64,000 nt of DNA from Chrysomallon squamiferum (taxonomy: Eukaryota; Mollusca; Gastropoda; Neomphalida; Peltospiridae), in the NCBI GenBank assembly GCA_012295275.1, contig CM022669.1:7686489-7750488 (forward strand), read 5' to 3'. Each line of letters starts with the position of its first letter. Position 1 is the first letter of the stretch. A model generated the notes under the pieces. The model searched no databases. It saw only the letters and a list, made by a program, of their open reading frames with translations, and was not told where the DNA came from. The position numbers and the translations under genes were made by a program. This document shows positions 52,488 through 64,000 of this stretch, one piece after another.

Positions 52488-52865
52488 TTTAATTTATTAG
52501 CAGCAAAACATTATTTTTCCATTAGTAAGTTTACTTGAATATAGTTCGTCTAGCGATTTTTATCAATTTATCGAATCGCAGATCGATAATCGGTCGATTA
52601 TAAGTCAGACGAAACATTTTCTTCAGGTTTCATTTAATGAAAGTTTATAGTAATTACATCTGATACAAATAAAATGTACATTTAAAGTGTACCTGTAGTA
52701 ATAGGAATAATTTATCTATTAAAATTATTTATACTTACAAGTTATTATTTTAGTGTTTTGGGTACACTACCAGTATCAGTCTTGTAACAAAATATATGAC
52801 AGTAAAATAATAGTGTTCTAAAAGACTTGTACGCCGCAAATTTTATCCCTTCACAAGTGATGTTG

Positions 52866-52980
52866 TGACGTCATGGTGTACAGAGAGGTACCTGTACTAT
52901 TTCAAAGAATAAGAAACTTTGAAGCAAACAAACGTTGTGTCCTACCTGCACAAATTCACGACTACAGAAAATGGCGGCAT
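52866..52980. promoter_or_regulatory. CRE and YY1-like promoter candidate
   Basis: A perfect CRE palindrome TGACGTCA lies at 52866-52873 and a YY1-like AAAATGGCGGC at about 52968-52978. On the minus strand the same motif opens a short ATG frame (MPPFSVVVNLC) ending at a CAG/GTAGGA donor (52946/52945). Orientation is undecided. Confidence 0.35.
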
Positions 52981-54817
52981 CCTAATGATTTATATATGCT
53001 CTTTTGTTGTTATTCATTTTTGGATACTTAATTTAAAAACAAAACAAACCAACAACAACAAAGAAACAAAACACACCCACCCCAATATCTCCCCTAAAAA
53101 AACCCCTTCAAAAACAACAAACAACAACAACAACAACAATAGTAAAACAAAACAAAACAACTTGGAAATGTGTAGTATATTGATTTAAACTAATGTCTGT
53201 ATTATAGCACAAAATTATTTCTTTAAAACTGTATCAATTTTTGCCCTATTAAACGATTAAACGATTATTTCTAACTCAGTTAAGCTCATAAATTTATTTA
53301 TTTTTAACAAAACCAATGGCAATAAAATTAGAATATGAAATTTAATATTTCAGTAGAAAAGAGGCGAGTAATGAAAGTATGCTGGCGCTGCTAGTTTTAA
53401 CATGAAATAAATTGCTGCAAATCCATTATTAAATTACATCAACCAGGAACAGCGGTAATCATTCGGAAAATTATTTTATGCGAAGTTTGTATAATTATAT
53501 TGATTCGAACTCTACATTAAAATGTAACATAGTACAAATGTATATATATATATATAGACACACACACTGTGTATATTATTACATGTTTGCCTATTTATGT
53601 GTATATTTATATATATGTCTATTTATATATGTATGTGTGTATATTTAAGTGCATGCTGCTTTACATTAAAATCTCACACAGTATTAATATAAACCATATA
53701 TGTATCTGAGTGTGGAAACACACTCACTCACATAATATACACACACATACACTGTTTGTATTTTTTTTTGTGTGTGTGTGTGCATATATATAAAGTTATG
53801 TTTTGTACACGACTTTGCTCTTTATGAGTAAGGAAATATTAATAAAACTATTCCTTACTGCTGCTTGATAAGGATTATTAAGGTATGGCGGCAGCGAGGC
53901 AGCTCTCTCATAATTATTATCATTGCTCAAAAACATTAAATAAAGTGCTTTGATGTGTCATTAAGCTAAATAACATATATTAATGAATATGTGAATTAAT
54001 TAATTTAAGCCATATACGTGTTTTCTAAGATTGATTAATATTTCATTTCTAAGATTAGTTCATATTTTAACGTTTTTCTTTTTTATTTAAATTTCTTGTT
54101 CTTTCTTTTGTTTTTATTTATTTATTTATTTATTTATCCAATACTATTGGATTTTAATGGTAGATCGCACTTAATCAGAATTAAAAGCCTTTTGTTTTTA
54201 TAACTAAAACGTATATTACAAAAGGTCATCAGACAGATGTACCAGTGCAAGTATGCGTTGCATTTCATCTAGGACAGTTTGAAATTTAGAAAAATATATA
54301 CATGTAGATAAGAAAATTAATTATTATAATTATAAAATATACGTAACTAATTAATTAAATTATTATTAAGAACGTGATGAACTATTTTCAGTGTCATTCT
54401 TTTTATTTTTTTTTAATGATTTTATGTCCTCGAGCGTTTGTGTGTGCTTGAGTGTTTATATAGGTGTTAACATTTCTTATTTTCTTCAAACAAAAAATTT
54501 AAGTTATATTTAATATTTTACAATACAATTAGTAGACTGAAGGTTACTACTAAATTTTAATATTTTAGTTTTTAATTTTTAATTTAAATTTAATTAATTA
54601 ATTTATTTATTTAATATATTTATATTTATTTATTTATTTATTTATTTTTCATTTATGTCATAAACAATCTTTGGATGGAAATAGTACACACTAAAATAAA
54701 GATTTTAACTATTTACGAAGAAGTGCTTCATCTCTCTCGCTTGATCTGTTATTGTTTTATTTGGCTATCGTCAAGCACGCGTCAATGTTTACACAGGTCA
54801 ATAGAGTGATACCGTAA

Positions 54818-54827
54818 CGCATGCGCA
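54818..54827. promoter_or_regulatory. NRF-1-like site before the right-hand gene
   Basis: CGCATGCGCA is a near-consensus, palindromic NRF-1 site. It lies 30 nt before the candidate start codon at 54857, in one of the few CpG-rich stretches of this half of the window. Confidence 0.6.
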
Positions 54828-54856
54828 GTGGTTCAAACTAAGGTGTCCACTGGCTA

Positions 54857-54878
54857 ATGAGAATGGAGGCCGGGAAAG
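54857..54878 (+). CDS. Candidate first coding exon of an unidentified gene
   Basis: ATGAGAATGGAGGCCGGGAA is followed by a good donor (AAAG/GTAGGT), giving MRMEAGK plus one base. The GC-rich composition and the NRF-1-like site just upstream resemble other first exons here (CCT3, XPA and SERF also begin with 7-22 coding nt). The rest of the gene would lie beyond a long intron. The second ATG (54863) may be the true start. I do not recognise the product. Confidence 0.4.
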
Positions 54879-57800
54879 GTAGGTTTGTTGACATTTTTGG
54901 CTGAAATATTCATTTTAATTGTATTATTTGTGACACAGATTTTAATATTTGGTAAAGAAATTGATATAAAATTTCTTAAATTTAACATCATCATTTCATA
55001 TTATATCAGTTGCATAAACATCGTTAAGAATTGATTTATTTTGATTAAATTGGTAACAGCTGAGTGATAGAAGCCGCGGTTGGCCACTGAGTTTTTCAAG
55101 TTTTCCATGTATTTTGACATTTGTATTTCCTGGACATATAAAAAAAATATTGGATGACCAAAGTAACCATTTATTTCAGTTGTCTGCCAGTCATTCTCAT
55201 TCATCTTATCGATTAAATTTCGATCTGTAACAGCTCTAAATGTTTTAAATTATTCCAAATAAATGACGATAAATAAATTCTAGACCGATTAATAAAAGTG
55301 GGCGATAAAGTTATGAAATGATACGGATGAGATCTGTATTCAGAAAATTATATTACCTATCTGCATAATTATTAGTAGTAAATTGATTATTTAATTTTAA
55401 AAATAATCGATATTAATAATATCATTCAATAACAAAAGTAATATTCTAATAGTTTGAGACTGACACATCGGGATATGTCGACTTGTTCATGTTGATGAAG
55501 TACTGGTTAAATTGTTCAGGTAACACTTTTAATTTGGGTATCACAACCCATTACTACTCAGAGTTAAGAGTCAGAGTGTTATAACCTGTGTTGTGTCTAA
55601 CAAATCATTTACTAATGTCTGAAGAGTCTAAGGCAGTCAGTTCGTGTATGGTCTTGAGTTGTCTGCTCCTAGCAATGTTTTTGAACTTCAAATGCATATG
55701 ACGTTTCAGAAGTTTGATTGATTTCAGTCATTTTGGTTTTAGGCTGTTGTATTTCACTTATTATTATTGTCAATTAAAAATAAATAAATAAACAAAATTA
55801 ATTAGAAAAAACAACATGAAAAAAATTGTATTTATTATATTTTTCATTCCAGTTGTTTTCATTAAAAAAAAATGTATTATTATTTTTTTTTTAAACTTGG
55901 AAATGTTATTAATATATATATATCTTATTCACTTTCTTTGCTCCATTTCTCTCTGATGTGTTTGTGAGGTTACAGACATGTATGTGTTAGCATTACATAA
56001 AACATTTGCCACTTTTAAAAGTATCTGTTTCCAAAATTGCAGATCAAATGATTATCTGATTTTTTTAAAATATGGTTTTTTAAGTTAATACCTCATTTTA
56101 GTGATTAACAGCCCTAAATGTAAGAAACCCTAAAGTCTGTATTCATTCACTGGAAATTAGTTATTGAATATTCTGAATTAAAAATATTTGAGTTAAACAC
56201 ATTGCCACCATATGGCCATGATTTATAGGCAATTATTAATAATTCAAGAGAATAAATGGCTGCTTTTAAAGACAGAACCATGTAACATAATACATTTCTG
56301 TTGTTGTAGTTGTTATCCAGCAGTTTCATTTTCAAAGAAAGCCTATTTTAATTTTCAAAAATATCATATTTATTTTATTTTATTATATTTTATTTCATTT
56401 ATAAAATTAAAATAACAAAATATGAACAACAGTAAAAAAGTCTTCATTAAGAAAAGAAAAAAAAAAAATAGAAAGAAAGAAGAAAAAAGAACGTTAATAA
56501 ATAACAACAATAAAATTTGATTTGAAAACCTGCCATTTAGAAAGCCACTTTTTTTGGTTTAGTCTGAAATAAATTGTTGGAGATAAAAAAAAAGCCATTA
56601 AACAAGTGCAATAGCACATAGGCAAAATAGCAATAAAAGGTGTCCTTATGAAACCTTTATTAAAGTAATGGTTTTTGTTTTATGGTACAAAAGATGTTTA
56701 ATAAGTAACTGTTATGGAATGGATCTTCCTATGTGAGCTTTCAGGCAAATTCATAGTCCTGTGATAATAGTTAGGTGAACAGTGTATTAAAATCTCAGGT
56801 TATGTTTTTTATTTTTTTATTTTTGTTCAATTTTTATGGGAAGGCAAGTGTGTGTTTGTGTGTGTGTCTGTGTGTGTGTGTGTGTTACTAGTCTTGCTCT
56901 TAAACATATTAAATGTCCAGACAGGTAAACAGACCAACTCTTTATTTAGTCTGACCTTGCATTCTGATTAAAAATACCATTCAGCTAAAAATGTTAAGAG
57001 GAACCTGTTTATTATATAACAGAAGAGAAAAAAAATTAAATTACTTATAAAGTATCTTGTTTACCTAAAATTCATTAAAAAAAAAGAAAAGAAAAAAGAA
57101 ACATTTAGATAAATGTATAGACATATGCCCGTCTGTTGTGGTGACAGCAAGTTATATATTCAGCTTATAGTTTCAAAATCATTATATTTAACAATTGATA
57201 AAAACAAATGTCAGCATATACTGGAGTGTTGTTTATCATTTTATTCATCCATGTAAATGAGTAACAAATAAAATGATGTGTTTGGAATATACCAGCAACT
57301 GCTATGTAACAGAATGCTCATGAATAGTAAGAAATGGGTGTCAAAATGGACAAGATTTTTTTGTTTTTCAGTTACAGTTTATGAAGATTATAAAATTAAT
57401 TCCTGCTTTTTAGAGATGAAATATTGTATCATTTTACATGTTAGATAAAATATTTCTTGCAGAATATTATTTTTTAGTAAGTATCTTTTAAAACAAAAAT
57501 TGAACAACAAACCATCACTGTTTCAATTAGCTATTCCTGAATAAACTAATTTCTTTGCCAGTTTTCTGAATTTCAGTCTTGATTACAGATTACTATTAGA
57601 CTAGAGAGATGGCGTATCTTAGTAAACCATGCATCTTGCCAACACCAGTGAATTGAGATTTTACTATCATCATTATTAATTTAATTACTTTTTGACCACC
57701 TGCTGAGGAAATTGGCCTGCACTGTTATAAATAACAAATGCAGTTAATTGTTTATTCCTTTTCAACATTATTTATTAAGATAATTAGCTATAATGAGTAA

Positions 57801-57995
57801 TTTTGTCCATGATGGAGGGGGAAAAAAATAAAAATAAAGAAAAAAAAAAAAAAGTCTTTAGTTTTTAATGTAGTGTTCAAAACAAGCAGTCACTGGGATT
57901 CATTCCACAAGTTTGTGTTGTTTGACCAAGATAATTTCTTAAATAAACCTTTTTATAGTTAAATTCCTTACCAAGCTTTCTTACTTTTTAAAATT

Positions 57996-57998
57996 TTT

Positions 57999-58057
<59 letters not shown>

Positions 58058-58059
58058 GT

Positions 58060-58125
<66 letters not shown>

Positions 58126-58126
58126 T
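57996..58126. repeat. ATTT then ATT microsatellite
   Basis: A run of ATTT units passes directly into about 18 ATT units; a compound repeat of 130 bp. Confidence 0.95.
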
Positions 58127-58910
58127 TGTCTGTTTGCGCAACTTCTAATTTTAATACTGATAGTGTAATATTGAACTATCAGTGAAAGTCATATTAGTTT
58201 ATATATCATCAGCTAATGGAATGATTTTGTAACAGAATGTTGGTTTTGATATTGAAGTTACATCATTCCTTGTTTAGTGTTTCATCTGGAAGTATGGATT
58301 TACATTGTTTTTGACAATATTGTTATTTCATTGTGAATAACTTTGAATAATATCAGACAGTACTGACTTCTTTCCAGAACTAACTGTGGAGGTGTGAAAC
58401 CATTAAGCCATACTCTTAACACACTAAAACCAAAATTACGTTCAACAGGGAGTCTAGATTCCTAACTAATTAATAGTTTCCTGTGGTGACTTTAAACATA
58501 TATGTTTTATTATTATTATTATTTTTTTAATTTTATTTTTAAGTTCTCTTTTCGTAAATTAGAAATATAATTTTTTATTTTTATGGTAACTAAAGAGCTG
58601 TTTTTATAATACTGATGTTTCATAATTGTTATATGTGTGAGAGAAAATCCATTATCACTGATTTTAATACTTGGATGCAGGACCTAAAAGTAATAAAAGT
58701 AATCTAGGTCACATCCAGCAATCACAATAAAACTGTTACCATTCATCATTATCTGCATTAAAAATACTATTTGGTAACTATTATATTTTATGTTAAAGAT
58801 ATTATTAATGCAATTTTTATGTCTGTTTATAGGTCAAAATATATGAAATATATATATATCTTTCAGTTACATTATTTACTAACAGTTATATCAAGGAATT
58901 AACTCTGCCT

Positions 58911-59050
58911 TATATTTGTTAATGTTGTAAAATATGAGAATATGTTTTTTAAATGTGATATATTGGTATCCAAACATTAATAGTAAGTTTAAATGAGCAT
59001 TTTGCATTATATTTGTTAATGTTGTAAAATATGATAATATGTTTTTTAAA
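58911..59050. repeat. 43-bp direct repeat, offset 97 bp
   Basis: TATATTTGTTAATGTTGTAA and the following 23 bp occur at 58911-58953 and 59008-59050 with one mismatch, implying a recent local duplication. Confidence 0.85.
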
Positions 59051-59437
59051 ACATTTGGTATTTAGTCTGTCATAATATTAATATTTTTGATTGATTATTA
59101 AAATATGTTTATGTGGAGAAACAGACAATAAAAATCGACAACAACAACAAATAAATCATTTCAGAGTTGTTTATTGTTATTGTTTGATTTCTTGGTTGTT
59201 TTATTTATTTATTTTATTTTATTATTATTATTTTTTTATGTTTGATATTATATTACATGACAAGTAAAGTCATGGTATAGTATACTGTTTTTACACTTAG
59301 AAAAAAACAAAACAACATTTCTCAGAAACAGATATCAACAGTAGAAAAGAAGAAATAAAAATACCTGGAAGGGTACAATGTATTAAGGATATTTCTACAC
59401 CAGAGATTGTTTTTAAGAATGAAAGCTAAACTTGGCA

Positions 59438-59469
<32 letters not shown>

Positions 59470-60278
59470 ATGATGATCTGTTTCAAGACAGATTTACAAT
59501 TATTTGGAACTTGGTATTGTTTTATTTTAAAAATACTGTTTTTATATTAAAGATACTTAAATTCATATTTTATAATTAAACATTGCATTCAGGAAATCTG
59601 ATTCAAAACACAGTGTTATGATTATTATAATCATAATGGCACTCAACATATTGTTCAAAAGAAGAAAAAAAAATCTGTATTTAATTAAGAAAACAAAGGC
59701 ATTTGTAACAGAGATAAACATTAGTGATAATTGCCAGAACTTCAGCAACTAACAAATGATCACAGAGGAAAACACCATGTTTATCTAAGGTTCAAGCACA
59801 CAACCACTGGCATATTAATTAGTGAAATGAACTGTAACAGAATAGTGTAGAAGATAATGTGGTAATAACAGAGTTCTGTGGAGGTGTGTGTAGTGTGTGG
59901 GCTGTAATTAGTGAATGTTAATAAATAATAGCAAATGTCAGATTCTCTGAAACACACACACACTCATACACACAAACACACACATACATACACACCCATA
60001 TACATACATACATAGCAACATACACACCCATACACACAACACAAACACACACACATGCACATACACACACATATACACATACATACATACATTCATTCAT
60101 TTTGAAAATATTCAAAATCCTAAAATACATACTTGCAGGTTCCAGGTTTCCCACAAAAAACAGATGCACTGACAGGGTTTGTAAGGTCATGATTAAACTT
60201 TGTCTGATGCCAGTCCGTTCCTGAATAGTGTCTGTGTGCAGAGTCTAATCAGATGTGTATACATGACAGGGAATATTA

Positions 60279-60281
<3 letters not shown>

Positions 60282-60316
<35 letters not shown>
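60282..60316. repeat. CA microsatellite
   Basis: About 17 CA units. Confidence 0.95.
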
Positions 60317-60318
<2 letters not shown>

Positions 60319-62402
60319 TACACACACAAACGTATCACATTAATAATTAGCCAGATAATAAAATAATGGCTATAATGTAATTTATTACACTGCAGTTTAA
60401 AACAGAATTAATTCTGTCTAATGGAGCATATTTACACACAATCTATGGTATTATTGGGAAGCAAAATGTCACATTTACACTTTATTGAAAAATCAAAAAA
60501 AAGGTGTGACATCACATGAAAGCCAGGAATTAACAGCAGCAGCAAGGTAAAATAATGTTTTTGAAACTGTCTGTGCATTCCCTCCTAGCCTCAGATTAAT
60601 TTATTACAACAGTAATGGATTATACTTTACTAACTAAAATAAATAGAATATATATTCAAAATAATATAAATCAGACGATTAACAACAACAAAACCTGTAC
60701 TGACTTGTATGAACAGTGACAAAACCCCAAAAAACAGTAAAATATGTGTACTAAGATAAAAATTTAGTTTGACTGGAACAAAGGTTCACAGGGTTCTTAC
60801 AAAAAAAAGAAATTCAAAGAAAATATTCAAATGTTTGGACATAGACTTATTCAGCCACTTGTGTATCATTCTTTTCACCTTCAAAATATGTTTGTATGTT
60901 ATAGATTTCAGTCACACGTCACACTTCACTGGAAAAAAAAATGCTTCGTTCCAAACCAGTATAAACATTGTGTATTGTGTATTTAGTGGAACTGATTCAA
61001 AAGGTACATGTTTAGCTGAGATGGGCTGTTTGTGGACAATTGTAATTTTATTTTAAAAGTTGATTGTCAGATGTTATAAGAAAATTCAGTGCATCTGACA
61101 CTTAGAGACTTGTAAAAAAGACACACTGAAATAGGATTCTATTTATGTTACAAAGAAAGGAGCCTCTATTATGTCTATCACTCGTTTAGTATTTCCCTGT
61201 TATCAGCAGATATTCTCTATTTACTAAAGATTTTCTTATGTTTTGTTTCAGTATGTTTATGTAAATAAACCTAGGTTATTAGCAACGTATAAAGAAACAT
61301 CATGGAATTGCAGAAAGCATAGACTGGATAAACTGATATGATATTCTTGGTTTTTACTTGTTGAAGGAATGTATTTTTTTTATCTAGATATTTATGTCTA
61401 ACATATACAACTAAAACCAGCACTGAGCAGCATGTCTCACACTTGTCAAATCCAGTTGATTGGTTTTCTTAAACAATCAGCCTCTGCATTGGTATGTCAC
61501 TGTTTTTCAAAATACACTCATAAGAGTTGAATTTTAGTTAATATTTTACAATATGAGTTTGTGTGTATGTGTTTGTGTGTGTGTATCTGTCTATCTATCT
61601 ATCTATCTCTGTCTATATATATAATTGTAATATAATGCAGATCTGTATACTTCTTAACAGACCATCATCTTTGAGGCACTTTTCGTTATACCTAAAATAC
61701 ATCTACAGATTTTTATGTTTATAATTTTATGGTTTTTGGCATTGCTAGTAAGTATACAGGCTTTATTTTTCTGTCCATGACTTAATTAGTGATTAGGTGA
61801 TGATGTTGCTTTGTAATTTTCTAATTAATATCACAAAGGAGTTGTTACTAGGATATCACACACATAAACAAGATCAGTTGACTACAACCCTTGAAATGGG
61901 ATATTAACAGACATGCTATGCTGAGTTCATATACGATGTATCACAGAATTAATCTTTATGAGAATGATTTTTTTTTGTTCAAATAGTTAAACAGGGTTTG
62001 TTTAATAATAAGTATTTTCATGTTTGTGAGAAGGTATAATGTGAAATATTTCTTGCTGTTTTTTAATAATGCCATGTTTTCTCTCTTATATTTTACAGAA
62101 TACTATTTTAGTTATGCAGTAAATATGCATATGATTTCTTGCTGCTGATCAGAGAGAAATAAATGAAAGTAGATACTTCACGGTTGTAGCTGATTTCAGC
62201 TCTCATTATCTCTGTAGCCCTTATCCAAATACTTATAACACCTTAGGGAAAAGAAATGGTTTGAGTACTTTGTTAAATAAATCATTCATTGATTCTGTAG
62301 AATATTAATCTGTAGTTTACTTCACAATACTCCTAATTACTTTTCTGTCTTGTGGTCTTGATTTTATTCAGTTTGATCAATTATTTTCACACTAATTTTA
62401 AG

Positions 62403-62418
62403 CAGTGAAGAAGCCATG
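62403..62418 (+). CDS. Possible 16-nt microexon
   Basis: CAGTGAAGAAGCCATG sits between TTTTAAG and a consensus donor GTAAGT. Joined to the candidate exon at 54857-54878 it stays open (MEAGK then AVKKP). The pyrimidine tract is weak and an alternative acceptor would give 13 nt. Support is thin. Confidence 0.18.
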
Positions 62419-63742
62419 GTAAGTTTATTCTAATGGAGCTTTATATTTAACAAAAAATAATACATTATGATATACTGAAAGAAATATGAAGACTTGTTTA
62501 ATATTAAAAATGCTGGTCTTGTATGTATTTGATTGCAGGATTTATCTTTTAACAATTTAAGTTAGATTATCTTTTTTTTTGTTTTTCTTTCTTTTTTTCT
62601 AAGAATGATATTGTAAATTGTCAAAATTCTTTGTACTTGGAAAATTCACAAAGGAATTTATTAGATCTTTAAGCCATAACTTAGTCTTAAATTTTGAGAT
62701 AGCCTTGTGAAACAGCTAAAAGTCTAGAGATGCAGGAGACTGGACAACTGCAAGGGGGCTCTGTTCTTGGATATTCCTGGTTCATGGGATCCTAGACCAT
62801 CCCAGCCCCAAACTGTTGACCTTCCTCTACATTTTTCAATGTTATTTAAAAGTGCTAAGTACAAAGGAAAATTATCTGAATAAGAAAATAATAACGAGAT
62901 TTCAGATACTTTGCATTTCAGCTTCCTGCTTCAATTTTCCAGCACATCATACATGAATCAGACATTTCTTTAGTGAGTGACCTTAGAATTTCACTTTTAC
63001 AAAAGCTGATGAACAACAGAGAGTGTCTAGCCTTATTTTTGTGTTTGATAAATTTTTATGTGCTGAAATTAACCAAGCATATCAAACATCTACACTGGTT
63101 TTGCTTCACCTGTGCCAGATTAGTTTTTGTATTGTGTTCCCTTTAGCACGATTTCATGATAGCTGTTGTTTGTTAAAATCTGTTTAGGGTTGTACAAACA
63201 AATAGCTTAACTATATTTTGTCTGTCTCCAAATTTTTTTTTTTATCTGCAGGCTAATTTTTGCTGATAAAAAAAGAATGATAATCTAACACTGCCAGTTT
63301 ACAGATACTTCCTTATTGATGTATTCTAAAAATATAGTGATTTATATATATCCTCATGTGCTTGTGGGTGCATGTGTATGTGTGTGTGCATTTGTGTGTT
63401 AATGTAAGTATGTTGTTCTGTTTATTTGTATGTATGTTGTTCTGTTTATTTGTATGTATATATCTCTCTGTGTGTGTGTGTGTGATACAGTTTGCCAATG
63501 TTTACTCAACTAAAATATGTTTCATCATAGCTGATGGTTTATTCATCTTTGCTTAGCTTGAAGATCAATAAGTAAATCATTGACAGAATTGCTACATCTG
63601 TCCGTCTGTCAGTTTTTTAAATATTTTTGTTTAGACAGGAAAATTATAGCTGTCTTGAATCAGTGGCTTTGATACCTGTGTTTTTTATAGCCAAAGATAC
63701 ACTGTCATAACAAATAGACATATACATAAATAACAGTGTATG

Positions 63743-63744
<2 letters not shown>

Positions 63745-63825
<81 letters not shown>
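63745..63825. repeat. TC microsatellite
   Basis: About 40 uninterrupted TC units close to the right edge. Confidence 0.97.
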
Positions 63826-63830
<5 letters not shown>

Positions 63831-64000
63831 TGTTGGTAGGTATCTATGCTGTTAGAATTAGTTCTGAAATTTATCTCAGAGATGTTTTCTAGTTAATCAC
63901 TATTATGATACGGATGTGTCTTTGTTTAAACAGGTTTGGTGTTAATCACCAGTCATTCTGATATGTTAATGTTACAATGCCACATGTTACTGGCATTAAA

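Larger units (their letters stand above)
50577..54856. other. Intergenic region between CCT3 and the right-hand gene
   Basis: Mostly AT-rich spacer with TA (about 52281-52309) and CA (52432-52486) microsatellites. The CCT3 promoter should lie at about 50577-50720. Two unexplained patches are an open GC-richer segment at 51085-51150 and a promoter-like CpG segment at about 52830-52985 with a CRE palindrome. No gene could be completed. Confidence 0.5.
54879..64000. other. Long AT-rich region, probably intron, no confirmed exon
   Basis: Nine kilobases without a convincing coding exon. Contents are ATTT/ATT microsatellites (57996-58126), CA-type tracts (59950-60100, 60282-60316), a 43-bp direct repeat (58911 and 59008) and a TC tract (63745-63825). 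A less AT-rich patch at about 62706-62830 has no clear frame. Confidence 0.5.

Noticed and set aside
52946-52980. Joining the minus-strand ATG exon (52946-52980) to the open patch at 51085-51150 as one gene
   Set aside because: The exon leaves two bases while the patch needs one; without a further exon the frame is broken.
59918-60190. Cys/Val/Tyr-rich minus-strand open frame
   Set aside because: Produced by CA/CATA simple repeats.

Overview
This is eukaryotic, animal nuclear DNA. The genes are broken into small exons with GT..AG introns, the background is very AT-rich, and there are long CA/TG, GA/TC, TA and ATT microsatellites. The encoded proteins are conserved animal housekeeping proteins. 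The diverged sequences, the absence of vertebrate-style repeats and one patch resembling a mollusc-type dispersed repeat (31998-32030) suggest a marine invertebrate, most likely a mollusc or another lophotrochozoan. That placement is inference. No virus, intact transposon, tRNA, rRNA or CRISPR array was seen.

Six genes are recognised, with exons assigned by reading frame and splice phase. (1) 1-5856, minus: 5' part of spatacsin (SPG11), running off the left edge. (2) 6022-19467, plus: MTMR10-type catalytically dead myotubularin, complete, 14 coding exons, head-to-head with SPG11 over only 165 bp. (3) 24645-26802, minus: SUB1/PC4 transcriptional coactivator, complete, 4 coding exons. (4) 28428-30119, plus: SERF-family small basic protein, complete, 3 coding exons, head-to-head with SUB1. 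(5) 33396-36565, plus: XPA nucleotide-excision-repair scaffold, complete, 7 exons. (6) 38320-50576, minus: CCT3, the gamma subunit of the TRiC/CCT chaperonin, complete, 17 exons, tail-to-tail with XPA. The right end (about 54857 onward) probably starts another plus-strand gene with a very short first coding exon behind an NRF-1-like site and a long intron. Its identity is unknown.

The genes do not form one pathway. They are a patchwork of endolysosomal or lipid-related (SPG11, MTMR10), transcription and repair (SUB1, XPA) and protein-folding or aggregation (SERF, CCT3) functions. The shared control suggested by the sequence is the compact SPG11/MTMR10 bidirectional promoter.

The most interesting observations are three. 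A decayed tandem repeat in MTMR10 has copied the exon-13 splice acceptor and the pseudo-active-site codons into the upstream intron, in frame. A possible nested plus-strand gene lies inside CCT3 intron 3. CCT3 carries a Lys in its GDGTT nucleotide-binding motif. Two other introns (SPG11, CCT3) also show intron-end sequence copied in tandem.
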